A stretch of 64,000 nucleotides of DNA from Actinokineospora xionganensis (GTDB taxonomy: Bacteria > Actinomycetota > Actinomycetes > Mycobacteriales > Pseudonocardiaceae). Both the position numbers and the translations under genes were made by a program. Positions 45,401 through 53,232 of this stretch are shown here, one piece after another. Under the pieces are notes generated by a model. It saw nothing but the letters and a program-made list of their open reading frames with translations, was not told where the DNA came from and did not search any database. The stretch spans positions 62,001 through 126,000 of the forward strand of contig NZ_JABVED010000004.1 of NCBI RefSeq assembly GCF_014323725.1. The letters run 5' to 3'. Each line of letters starts with the position of its first letter. Position 1 is the first letter of the stretch.

Positions 45401-48400
45401 CTGCAGGTTCAGGTACTCCATGTTGGCCACGGCGGGCAGCGCCGCGACCGCGGCCTGGGCGGGTTCGGGGCGCTCGCCCGCGACCGCCTGCCCGCCTCGG
45501 GTGACGAGGACGACCTCCGTGGTGTCGTTGCCGTCGCTGCCCCAGGCGTCGAGCAGGGACGCGATCGGCAGCACCGCGGCCGACTCGTCGCCGTGGACAC
45601 CGATGGCCCGCAAGTCGACCAGGACGCTCGGTTCGGCGTTCGTCTCGTGCTCGCCGACGACCACGTCGGCGCCCTCGGCCCGCAGGACCTCGGCGAGCGC
45701 CTCGGCGATGCCCGCGCGGTCGGCGAGCAGCACGTACCGGCCGGTCAGGGCCGCGCCGGTCACGGGCTCGGCTGTCCACTGAGGACTCAGCAGGGTGACG
45801 TGGTCGACCGGCGGCGCGGCCTGCCGGGCAACCCCCGAAGCGGTGGATCCGACCGCCGGGGCGTCGACCCAGAAGCGCTCGCGCTGGAACTGGTAGCCGG
45901 GCAGCCCGACCTTGCCGACCGGCCGGCCCGCCTGGTAGCCGGCCCAGTCGATGGGCACGCCCGCCAGCCACAGCCTGCCGACCGCCTCGGCCAGCACCGT
46001 GCCGGACTCGGCCGGGTCGCCGGCGGCGGGCAGCGTGGGCACCACCAGGGACCAGCGCGCGGGCGGGCAGTCGCGCCTACCGCGCGCCATCGCGCCCAGC
46101 GACTGCCCCGGTCCCAGTTCCAGCAGTGCCGATTCCCCTTGGGCCAGCACGGTTTCCAGCATGGTGTCGAACCGGACGGCGGAGCACATGTGCTCGGCCC
46201 AGTACCCGGGGTCGCGCACCTGTTCGGCGGTGACCAGGCCGCCTGTGACGTTGGAGAGGTAGGGGACCAGCGGCTCGCCGGCGGTGATGTGCTCGGCCAC
46301 CCACGCGGTGAGCTCCGCCTTGATCGGTTCCATCATCCGGGAGTGGAAGGCGTGGCTGGTGGCGAGCGGGCGGCAGGGCACGGCCTCGGCTTCGAGCGCC
46401 GCGCGGAATCGGCGGACCGCTTCGGGCTCGCCCGCCACCACGGTCAGCTCGGGGCCGTTGACCGCGGCCACGTCGACGCGGGCGTCCCAGCGCTCGATCC
46501 GCAGCCGCACCTGATCCTCCGACAGCGGCACGGCGGCCATGGCTCCCGCGGGCAGGGAGCTGATCAGCTTCGCCCGGTGCGCGACCAACGCCAACGCCGA
46601 GTCCAGCGTCAGGACCCCGGACAGGCAGGCCGCGACGTACTCGCCGAGGCTGTAGCCCGCCATGACGCTCGGCCGCACACCCCAGGACCGCAGCAGCCGG
46701 GCCAGCGCGTACTCGACCGCGAACGTGGCCGGCTGCACCACTTCGGTGGCCGCGCCCGCCTCGGCGCGGGGCTCGGACTCGCGGCCGAGCAGCCAGCTCA
46801 GCCCGGATCCCGGCGCGGCGACCTCCCGCTCGCGGAGCATGTCGTCGAGCGGGTCGAACCCGAGGCTGACGGTGAGCGCGGCGCGGCACTCGTCGAGCAC
46901 CTCGCGGAACACCGGCTCGGTCCGGTAGAGGTCCGCGGCCATACCGGTGTACTGCTCGCCGGTGCCCGCGATGAGCAACGCCACGGCGCGGTCGGCGCCG
47001 CTGTCGGTCCGCGCCTGCGGCCCGGGGTCGCCCAGGGCGTCCACCGCGTCGTCCGCGGTGGCGGCGACGACCATGCGCCGGTGTTCGAAGACCTGGCGTC
47101 CGGTCTGCAGCGTGTGGGCGATGTCGGCGAGCCGGTCGCCGCTCCCGGCGAGGTGCTCGGCGAGCCGGGCGCCGAAGGCGTCGGCCGCCGCGGCGCTCCG
47201 CGCCGACCACACCAGCAGCTCCGCCCGGGCGGCGGGCTCGGGCCGGGCCACCGCGGGCGCCTCTTCGAGGACGACGTGGGCGTTGGTGCCGCCGATGCCG
47301 AAGGCGCTGACCCCCGCCCGCCGGGTCCGGCCGTCCCGCTTGGGCCACGGGGTGAGCTCGGTGACGACCTCCAGCGCGGCGGCTCCGGTGCGGAGCTGGT
47401 GGTTGGGGTCGGTGAGGTTGCGCGTCGGCGGGATCTCCCCGTTGCGCAGCGCGAGCGCGGTCTTGATCAGGCCGGTGGCGCCCGCCGCCCGGTCGAGGTG
47501 CCCGACATTGGTCTTGATCGACCCGATGAGGCACGACTCGTCGTGGAAGACCTGTTGCAGCGCGGCGAGTTCGGCCGCGTCGCCCAGGGCGGTGCCGGTG
47601 CCGTGCGCCTCGATGTAGTCGATGTCGGCCGGGGTCAGGTCCGCGCTGGAGAGCGCCTCGGCGATCACCGCGGCCTGCCCGTGCACGCCGGGCGCGGTGA
47701 AGCCGACCTTGCGGCCGCCGTCGTTGTTGACCGCCCAGCCCCTGATCACCGCGTAGACGCGGTCGCCCGCGGCGAGTGCGTCCTCGAGCCTGCGCAGCGC
47801 GACCACGGCGACGCCGCTGCCGAGCGGGCTGCCCAACCCGGCGGCGTCGAAGGCCCGGCACTCCGCGTCCGGCGGCGCGATCCCGCCCTGCTGGTAGAGG
47901 TAGCCCACGCGGTGCGGCACGGAGACCGCGACGCCGCCGGCGAGGGCGAGGTCGCACTCGAACCCGGCCAGGCTGCTCGCCGCGGCGCACACCGCGACCA
48001 GCGAGGTCGAGCAGTAGCTCTGCACGCCGTAGTTGGGCCCGGTCAGGCCGAGGGTGTGCGCGACCCGGGTGGTGAGCGAGTCCTTGTCGTTGGCCAGGCC
48101 CACGGCGAGGTCGCCCATCACCGCGCCGACACCGCTGGGCGAGAGGTTGTTCTGCAGGTACGAACTCCACGCGCTGCCACCGAAGACGCCGATGGAGCCG
48201 TCGAACCTGGTCGGGTCGCAGCCCGCGTCCTCCAGCGCCTGCCAGCTGTGCTCCAGGAACAGCCGGTGCTGCGGGTCGAGGATCTGCGCTTCCTTGGGGC
48301 CGAAGCCGAAGAAGCCGGCGTCGAACAGCTCGATGCCGTCGATCACCGCGCCCGCCTTGACGTAGCCCGGGTCGGCGATCAGCTCCTCGGGGACACCGCC

Positions 48401-48586
48401 CGCCCGAAGTTCGTCGTCGGTGAACCGGGTGATGCCCGAGCGGCCCGCGCGGATGCCCGCCCACAGTTCGCCGACGTCGGCGGCTCCCGGGAACCGGCCG
48501 GACATGCCGACGATCGCGATGTCGGTGCCGTGGTCCGCACCGGCACTCTCGGCACTGTCGTGGTGCTCACTCACGTCGGTCCTCAT
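39434..48586 (-). CDS. Type I PKS, two modules: KS-AT-KR-ACP-KS-AT-KR-ACP, 3050 aa
   Basis: Module 1: KS Cys192 in QSYCSTS; AT Ser646 in GYSLGEY with HAFH (malonyl); KR with TGGLGDVG and Tyr1272 in SYAAAN; ACP Ser1414 in LSGNSL. Module 2 (from about residue 1475): KS Cys1649 in QTFCSTS; AT Ser2112 in GYSLGEY with HAFH; KR with TGGLGGIA and Tyr2817 in DYCAAN; ACP Ser2974 in LGGNSL. Two extensions, each reduced to a hydroxyl. No DH, ER or TE. KRs lack LDD. The N-terminus (MRTDVSEHHDSAE) has no coiled-coil docking helix, although the upstream protein must hand over its chain here; the genes are coupled by ATGA. Module 2 closely resembles the 16.2 kb protein. GTG at 48574 is an alternative start. 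Confidence 0.93.
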   Translation of the reverse strand: MRTDVSEHHDSAESAGADHGTDIAIVGMSGRFPGAADVGELWAGIRAGRSGITRFTDDELRAGGVPEELIADPGYVKAGAVIDGIELFDAGFFGFGPKEAQILDPQHRLFLEHSWQALEDAGCDPTRFDGSIGVFGGSAWSSYLQNNLSPSGVGAVMGDLAVGLANDKDSLTTRVAHTLGLTGPNYGVQSYCSTSLVAVCAAASSLAGFECDLALAGGVAVSVPHRVGYLYQQGGIAPPDAECRAFDAAGLGSPLGSGVAVVALRRLEDALAAGDRVYAVIRGWAVNNDGGRKVGFTAPGVHGQAAVIAEALSSADLTPADIDYIEAHGTGTALGDAAELAALQQVFHDESCLIGSIKTNVGHLDRAAGATGLIKTALALRNGEIPPTRNLTDPNHQLRTGAAALEVVTELTPWPKRDGRTRRAGVSAFGIGGTNAHVVLEEAPAVARPEPAARAELLVWSARSAAAADAFGARLAEHLAGSGDRLADIAHTLQTGRQVFEHRRMVVAATADDAVDALGDPGPQARTDSGADRAVALLIAGTGEQYTGMAADLYRTEPVFREVLDECRAALTVSLGFDPLDDMLREREVAAPGSGLSWLLGRESEPRAEAGAATEVVQPATFAVEYALARLLRSWGVRPSVMAGYSLGEYVAACLSGVLTLDSALALVAHRAKLISSLPAGAMAAVPLSEDQVRLRIERWDARVDVAAVNGPELTVVAGEPEAVRRFRAALEAEAVPCRPLATSHAFHSRMMEPIKAELTAWVAEHITAGEPLVPYLSNVTGGLVTAEQVRDPGYWAEHMCSAVRFDTMLETVLAQGESALLELGPGQSLGAMARGRRDCPPARWSLVVPTLPAAGDPAESGTVLAEAVGRLWLAGVPIDWAGYQAGRPVGKVGLPGYQFQRERFWVDAPAVGSTASGVARQAAPPVDHVTLLSPQWTAEPVTGAALTGRYVLLADRAGIAEALAEVLRAEGADVVVGEHETNAEPSVLVDLRAIGVHGDESAAVLPIASLLDAWGSDGNDTTEVVLVTRGGQAVAGERPEPAQAAVAALPAVANMEYLNLQCRAVDLDPDGDLEAAVRALAGELRHRSQDVLAAYRAGRRHVRSFVPVEPGKSGAALSIRPGGTYLITGGLGDVGLLVAEHLVLAGAGRLVLTSRAGVGNGRRAAVERLRALGAEVRTPKVDVTDAAAMRALFDEIGTPHGVVHAAAQTGPETFRPLRDLDQDAVDRHFGAKVVGARVLAEALADLPEAPEFCLVFASTSAILGGLAFGSYAAANAALTAVAHRPDSPTTWIAAEWDTWACTLAKIEGGFGAVMHAHSMTTAEGLAAFDGLLAAGRPEIVVAAGGLDDRLPRVTTVLGEPVAAGERFPRPDLPQPYSPPLSATERMLAELWSEVLGVEPVGTRDNFFDLSGNSLLALQMLALVKKRSGLTVPSVALFEAPTVQALAVMLDQQGGTVAAPAVVARAPRATTAEPDVDDPIAVVGMAGRFPGAADVATFWRNLCDGVESISFFTPEELLDSGVDPKLIGDPAYVPARPVLDDVAGFDASFFGISPRMAALTDPQQRLFLEVCWEALEQAGYAAPENRDRVGVFGGTNLSTYLLRMPEQMFAEGEVSTYEIIMGNEKDALTTTVSYLFDLHGPSVAVQTFCSTSLVATHMAMQSLRGGDCELAIAGGVSIRVPDKVGHEFAPGGMESPDGHVRTFDAQARGSMFGDGAAVVVLKRLSHALRDGDHIWSVIRGSAMNNDGALKVGYTAPSVVGQARVIADAMANAGVTGEDVSYIEAHGTATELGDPIEVAALTRAFGPTETTQYCPIGSVKTNIGHLDRAAGVTGLIKTSLALRDGVIPPSLHYTSPNPDIDFENSPFYVNTALTPWRPRGGRKPIAGINSLGMGGTNVHVVVEQAPVREVSRAESDTARRYQVVTVSARNTAAIDQSCERLAAHLAAAPQTRLLDVAYTLQVGRKTFEHRRALVAGSTDEAVAALSGGALLGRVDAVRGRRVAFLFAGVGEQYPGLVRELYRREPVFRAELDECAALLRDSLDVDLVDLVAGERAAGADLGALLGRSAAPDDPRADALERTEVVQPALFAVEYALARTMMAWGLRPEIMFGYSLGEYVAACLAGVLSLPDALALVAHRAKLIGTADPGAMVAVSLTVAELRERYGIDERGLDVAAVNGPQVVVLAGPVESTDALLADLRRDEVACRALRTTHAFHSRMLAPIGAELTEWVRANITLNPPNLPYISNATGERADAALVCDPAYWARHMCATVEFAAAAEALLADPELAVVEIGPGQSLGALLRSAGCPPPRWPQILSALPAAGDSRPDDAVLTDCLARLWLLGVDVDWAAYHGRGSERADDAALPGRVPLPTYPFQRQRYWIDAAPRIPGQRQALALPDAANLFDAIATLPKLPEEQWQHLPVWRQTAAPAPAERPESWLVYTRDGRADEIASRLGPVSLVRPGEAYAVTDDGYTVRPGDVDDTRAMLRHLRAAGRPLRRVTHLWTLDPAAAEQTVSHGLHTLVALARAAGELGADAWSLDIAVAGTQQVLGEDVTNPYGATLTGPCLVIPLEYPKVTARLIDLDDGASPASVANELRTPLTDRIVALRHGRRWVPGYEAMSTTLPTPTLSPTAEQNADTAVLRARGVYLITGGLGGIALGLADHLARECRARLVLLGRSGLPPRADWPGVLAGTVAVDEATAARVAKVSRLIADGAEVEIVVGDVAVTADVRRAVDVAVERFGGLHGVIHAAGVPSMGLMQFKRHEELDQVLAPKIAGTLAVAEALRIGEPDEIDLDFLVLFSSITSATGGGPGQVDYCAANAFLDAWAHQAAATGRRVLSVGWGEWTWNAWEDGLAGYDEKLQKFFRENRARFGIGFDDGWRSLLRAVNSGETRVVVSTQDFETVVTGSARFTLEAVTAPAGGGGERHPRPELVTFYQEPSGHTEETIAETWCESLRLRRVGVGDNFFELGGNSLLGVTIVTALRTEFGLAELPPHILYEAPTVAALAKVIDAAAAGATSAANPDDGDSHVRAQLRRSGLEASAARRRAR

Positions 48587-51500
48587 TTCCGGGTACCCGG
48601 CCGGGCGCGGCGCCGCCGCTGTCCTCGGGCCGAACTGGTGGTCAGCAAGTCGGTCGCGGCCCGCGCGGCGCCGTCCGGCGCGAGCGCGGCGGCGAACTGC
48701 GCGATGGTGGGGTGTTCGAACAGCACCGCGGGCGCGATGGGGGTGTCGATCAGCTTCTCGACGGCGTGCACCATCGCCATGCCCACCAGCGAGTTGCCGC
48801 CCAGGTCGAAGAACGGGTCGTGCACGCCCACCCGGTCGATCCCGAGGAAACCGCCCCACACGTCGGCGATCCGGGTTTCCAGCTCGGTGCGGGGGGCGAC
48901 GAACTCGGTCCGCAGCCGCGGCCGGGGGAACCGCTCGTTCGCGGGCTTGGCGGCGCCCGCGCCCGCCAGGGCGTCGATGTCGAGCATCGCCGACCAGTCG
49001 CGCAGGGCCTCGCGCATCGGCTGGCGGACCGCGACCACCTGGCCGTGGCCGGTGCGGATGATGTCGTCGAGGAAGGCGCAACCGGCCTCGTCGGCGAAGC
49101 CCCACTTGCGGCGGTACTCGCGGGCCTTGTCGGCCAGCCCGTTCCCGACGCCCTCGGTCTGCCAGTCGTCGTGCTGCCAGGGTCCCCAGGCCACCGTGAC
49201 GACCTTCGTCGACTCGGCCGTGGCCGACAGCGCCGCGCCGTAGGCGTCGAGCACCGTGTTGGCCGCGCAGTAGTCGCCCTCGCCGATGCCGCCGAACGCG
49301 GTCACCGCCGAGGAGTACAGGACCAGCAGCTCCGGCCGTTCGTCGACGGGGGTGTCGGGGCCGACGAGTTCGGCGAGCGGTCCCATCGCCGAGACCTTGG
49401 GCGCGAGGACTTTGCGGGCGTCCTCGACCGTGCGGCGGGCGACCATTCCGCCCGCGGGGGCACCGGCGGCGTGCACGACCCCGGTCAGCGTGCCGAAGTG
49501 GTCGCGGCAGGCGCGCAGGGCGGCCCGCAGCTGGTCGGGCACGCCGGCGTCGGCGGCCAGGAGCAGCACCCGCGCGCCCGCGGCCTGAAGGTCGGTGACG
49601 TCGGCGCGTCCGGAACGGTTCAGCAGGGCCAGGTTTCGGACACCGGCCTTGACCAGGTGCCTGGCCAGGGCCATGCCGAGGCCCCGGGTCCCGCCCGTGA
49701 TCAGGTAGACCCCGTCCGGCCGCCACACCGGCTCTTTGCTGTCCACTGTGGACAATTGGGTCCAGTCGGACAGCCAGCGCCTGCCGCGGCGCCAACCCAC
49801 CACGTCGGCCCGGTCGGCCATCAGCTCGTGGGCGAGTTGCCCGGCGGTGGCGTCCGCGTCGACGTCGACATCGATATCGACACCGTGCCAGGTGAGGCCC
49901 GCGTACTCGTGGCGCACGACGCGACCGAGGCCGTGCACGATGGCCCGCCACGGCGCGTGGGCGTCCGCGCCGAGGATCTCCGCGGCGCCCTGGCTGACGG
50001 TGAGGAGCCGGACACCGGGGCGCCCGGGCAGATCGCCGAACGCCTGGGCGGCGAGGAGCAGGCTGTCGAAGCCGTACCGGATGGCGTCGGACCCAGTGTC
50101 GGACCCAGTGTCGGACCCGCTGTCGGACCCGCTGTCGGCCAGCAGGCTCCACAGGTGCGCGACGCCGACCGGCCCGTCGTCCAGGCAGGCGAAGACCTCG
50201 CGGTAGTGCTCAGGGTTCGTCGGGTCGATGACCAGTCTCCGGCCGTCGCGGCGCAGTTCGGTTCCCGCGACCACTTCGACCACCTGCCGGTCGCCTGCGG
50301 CGGCCAGGTCGGCGAGCGCCGAGCCGAGCACGCCGTCGGTGAAGACCACCAGCGGACCCGGCAGGTCCAGTGTGGACAGGGCGCGGTCCGGGTCGTGCCG
50401 CCAGGTGGGCGCGTAGCACAGGTCCGCAGGCCTGCTCGGCAACGCCTGGGCGACCACGTCGACCTGCTGCTCCGGCCAGAAGGCGGTGCGCTGGAAGGGA
50501 TAGCTCGGCAGGCTGACGATCTTGGCCGCGCCCTGGTGGGTGGCCGCCCAGTCCACGCCGACGCCGCTCTCCCACAGCCGCCCGCAAGCGGCCAGCAGCT
50601 CGGCGCGGTCGTCCGCGCGGTCCGCGGCGACCCAGTGGGCGGGCAGGGTGCCGACACTGTCGACGCCCGCGGTGGGGTGCTGTCGGACCAGACCGCCCAG
50701 GGTCTGCCCGGCGCCCAGCTCGACGAACACGTCCACGCCCTCGGCCAGGCAGTGCGCCACGCTGTCGGCGAAGCGGACCGGGCTGATCAGGTGGTCGGCC
50801 CAGTAGTCGCGGCTGGTCGCCTCGGCCGCGGTGAGCACGGCGCCGGTGCGGTTGGACACCACGGGCGTGGTCGGCGCGTGCCGGGCGACGGAGTCGACCA
50901 GCGCGGCCAGCTTGTCCCGGGCGGGTTCGAGCAGCGACGAGTGGAAGGCGTGCGCGGTGCGCAGGGGACGGGCCACGAGACCCGCGGCGGCCAGCTTCGC
51001 CGTGACCGCCTCGATCTCGGCGGCGCCGCCGCTGAGCACGGTCATCGACGGGCCGTTCAGCGCGGCCACGTCGACGTCGGCCGCGGCGATCACCGCCCGG
51101 ACCTCGGTCTCGCCCGCGGCGACCGCCACCATGGCCCCCGCGGGCGCCTCGGCGATCAGCCGGGCCCGCTCGACCACCACGCGCAGGGCGTCGTCCAGGC
51201 TGAACACCCCGGCGAGGCACGCCGCGACGTACTCGCCGAGGCTGTAGCCGACCAGGACGTCGGGCCGCACGCCCCACTGTCCGAGCAGGGTGGCCAGCGC
51301 GTATTCGACGGTGAACAGGAACGGGTGCGCGAGTTCGGCGCGGTGCGACGGGTCGTCCTCGGCGCCGACGCGCCCGACCATGGCCGCGAAGCCCGCCGCC
51401 GCCCGGTCGTCGGCCGGGAACAACAGCGGGCGCAGATCGATCCCGGACTGGCGCTCGACGATCTCGACGCACCGGTCGACGGCGGCGGCGTAGCCCGGTT

Positions 51501-53223
51501 CGGTCCGGTACAGCTCGCGTCCCAGACCCGGGTACTGGTCGCCCACGCCCGGCAGCAGGAAGGCCACCTTCGGCCGTCCCTTGGCCCGTCGCGCGTCGAC
51601 CGCGGTCGATTCGGCGGTCAGCCCGCGCGCCGCGGCCGCGGTGTCGGAGCAGACCAGGGCACGGCGGTAGTCGTGCTCGGCGCGGCCCACGGTCAGCGTG
51701 TGCGCCACGTCGGCGAGGTCCAGGCCCGGCTCCGCGCGCAGCCGCTCGGCGAGGCGCTCGGCCTGGGCGCGCAGCGCGGCCGGGGTCGCCGCCGACACCG
51801 TGAGCGCGTACGCCGCGGCCCGTCCGCCCTCGGCCGCCCGCTCGGCGGGCGCGGTCTGCAGGACCAGGTGGGCGTTCGTGCCCGACCAGCCGAAGGAGCT
51901 GACCCCGGCGATGACGTCGCCGTCGAGCGGCACCGGCGCGGTCGCGGGCCGCACGGTCCCGTCGGCGGGGATCGCGCCCGCCGGGTCCGCGGTGTGCAGG
52001 TTCGCGGGCAGCTCGCCGTGCTCGACGGCCAGCACCGCCTTGATCAGCCCGGCCACGCCCGCCGCGGACTGGGTGTGGCCGATGTTGGTCTTCACCGCGC
52101 CGACGTGCAACGGGCGCTCCGCCCGCCTGCCGCCGAACACGTCGTGCAGGGCGGCGAGCTCGATGGCGTCGCCCAGCTGGGTGCCGGAGCCGTGGGCCTC
52201 CACGAAGGCCACCTCGTCCGGCGACACCCGCGCGGCGGCGAGCGCCCGGCCGATCACGTCGGCCTGGGCGCCGCGGCTGGGCGCGGTGAGGCCGTTGCTG
52301 CGGCCGTCCTGGTTGACCGCCGAACCCCGCAGCACCGCGCGGATCCGGCGTCCGTTGCGCAGCGCGGAGGAGAGTCGCTCCAACACCACGACCCCGCCGC
52401 CCTCGCCCATGACGTAGCCGTCCGCGGCGCTGTCGAAGGTCTTGCACCGACCGTCCGGGGCGAGCATGGAGGTCGCGCACGCCTGGACGAACGTGTCGGG
52501 CTGCATGATCAGGAACGCGCCCGCGGCGACGGCCAGGTCGCATTCGCCGCGGCGCAGGGCCTGCGCGGCCAGGTGCACGCCGACCAGCGACGACGAGCAG
52601 GCCGTGTCCAGCGTGACCGCGGGCCCGCGCAGGTCGTAGTGGTAGGCGAGCCTGCCCGCGACCACGCTGGCCGACACGCCCTGGCCGAAGTACGGGTCGG
52701 CGGCGACGCCGGGCCCGTGCCGCTCGGTCTGCAGCCGTCCATATTGGACGGTGTCCATGAAGCCGACCATCACCGCGGTTCGGCTGCCCGCCACCCGGGG
52801 CGGCGCGATGCCCGCGTTCTCGAAGCCCTCCCACACCAGTTCCATCAGCAGCCGCTGCTGCGGGTCCATCCGCAGCGCCTCCCGCGGGGACAGGCCGAAG
52901 AACTCCGCGTCCCACCCGGCCACGTCGGGCAGGAAGGAGCCGTGCCGGGTGTAGACGCCGCCGGTGACGCTCCGGTCCTCGTCGTAGTAGTCGTCGATGT
53001 CCCAGCGCGCGGGCGGCACTTCGACGACTCCGGTGCGCCCGTCGCGCAGCAGGTCCCAGAACCCGTCCACGGTGTCGCCGCCACCGGGGTAGCGGCACGC
53101 CATGCCGGTGATCGCGATCGGCTCCTGGCCGCCTTCCTCCAGCTCGGCGATGCGCCTGCGGGCGTCGGTGAGCTCGACGGTCGCGCGCTTGAGGTAGTCG
53201 CGCAGCTTGTCCTCGGTCGCCAT
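48583..53223 (-). CDS. Type I PKS, one module: KS-AT-KR-ACP, 1546 aa
   Basis: N-terminal docking helix ([20 protein letters not shown]). KS: canonical DTACSSS with Cys209. AT: Ser661 in GYSLGEY, HAFH (malonyl). KR: TGGTRGLG motif, Tyr1318 in DYCAAN, no LDD. ACP: Ser1478 in LGGNSL. A SGSD/TGSD repeat (residues about 1031-1046) is inserted before the KR catalytic half. The C-terminus ends in an Arg-rich tail (RGQRRRRARPGTRK) and has no docking domain. It is a hybrid: its front matches the 53-64 kb proteins while AT, KR and ACP look like those of the 39.4 kb protein, so it bridges the two module types. Confidence 0.93.
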   Translation of the reverse strand: MATEDKLRDYLKRATVELTDARRRIAELEEGGQEPIAITGMACRYPGGGDTVDGFWDLLRDGRTGVVEVPPARWDIDDYYDEDRSVTGGVYTRHGSFLPDVAGWDAEFFGLSPREALRMDPQQRLLMELVWEGFENAGIAPPRVAGSRTAVMVGFMDTVQYGRLQTERHGPGVAADPYFGQGVSASVVAGRLAYHYDLRGPAVTLDTACSSSLVGVHLAAQALRRGECDLAVAAGAFLIMQPDTFVQACATSMLAPDGRCKTFDSAADGYVMGEGGGVVVLERLSSALRNGRRIRAVLRGSAVNQDGRSNGLTAPSRGAQADVIGRALAAARVSPDEVAFVEAHGSGTQLGDAIELAALHDVFGGRRAERPLHVGAVKTNIGHTQSAAGVAGLIKAVLAVEHGELPANLHTADPAGAIPADGTVRPATAPVPLDGDVIAGVSSFGWSGTNAHLVLQTAPAERAAEGGRAAAYALTVSAATPAALRAQAERLAERLRAEPGLDLADVAHTLTVGRAEHDYRRALVCSDTAAAARGLTAESTAVDARRAKGRPKVAFLLPGVGDQYPGLGRELYRTEPGYAAAVDRCVEIVERQSGIDLRPLLFPADDRAAAGFAAMVGRVGAEDDPSHRAELAHPFLFTVEYALATLLGQWGVRPDVLVGYSLGEYVAACLAGVFSLDDALRVVVERARLIAEAPAGAMVAVAAGETEVRAVIAAADVDVAALNGPSMTVLSGGAAEIEAVTAKLAAAGLVARPLRTAHAFHSSLLEPARDKLAALVDSVARHAPTTPVVSNRTGAVLTAAEATSRDYWADHLISPVRFADSVAHCLAEGVDVFVELGAGQTLGGLVRQHPTAGVDSVGTLPAHWVAADRADDRAELLAACGRLWESGVGVDWAATHQGAAKIVSLPSYPFQRTAFWPEQQVDVVAQALPSRPADLCYAPTWRHDPDRALSTLDLPGPLVVFTDGVLGSALADLAAAGDRQVVEVVAGTELRRDGRRLVIDPTNPEHYREVFACLDDGPVGVAHLWSLLADSGSDSGSDTGSDTGSDAIRYGFDSLLLAAQAFGDLPGRPGVRLLTVSQGAAEILGADAHAPWRAIVHGLGRVVRHEYAGLTWHGVDIDVDVDADATAGQLAHELMADRADVVGWRRGRRWLSDWTQLSTVDSKEPVWRPDGVYLITGGTRGLGMALARHLVKAGVRNLALLNRSGRADVTDLQAAGARVLLLAADAGVPDQLRAALRACRDHFGTLTGVVHAAGAPAGGMVARRTVEDARKVLAPKVSAMGPLAELVGPDTPVDERPELLVLYSSAVTAFGGIGEGDYCAANTVLDAYGAALSATAESTKVVTVAWGPWQHDDWQTEGVGNGLADKAREYRRKWGFADEAGCAFLDDIIRTGHGQVVAVRQPMREALRDWSAMLDIDALAGAGAAKPANERFPRPRLRTEFVAPRTELETRIADVWGGFLGIDRVGVHDPFFDLGGNSLVGMAMVHAVEKLIDTPIAPAVLFEHPTIAQFAAALAPDGAARAATDLLTTSSARGQRRRRARPGTRK
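50086..50138 (-). repeat. 12-bp tandem repeat (four units plus partial) inside a PKS gene
   Basis: Units GTCGGACCCAGT (two) then GTCGGACCCGCT (two), plus GTCGG. The frame is kept, encoding SGSD/TGSD repeats in a likely surface loop between AT and KR. Unit number may vary between strains through slippage. Confidence 0.9.
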
Positions 53224-53232
53224 GGGTGCCTC

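Noticed and set aside
39758-49243. Very long plus-strand open frame (about 3160 codons) opposite the bimodular PKS gene
   Set aside because: It is antisense to well-conserved PKS domains, and its translation is Arg/Gly/His/Gln-rich without motifs. High GC removes stop codons in this frame.
50086-50138. Tandem repeat considered as a CRISPR array
   Set aside because: Units are 12 bases, contiguous without spacers, and in frame inside a PKS gene.
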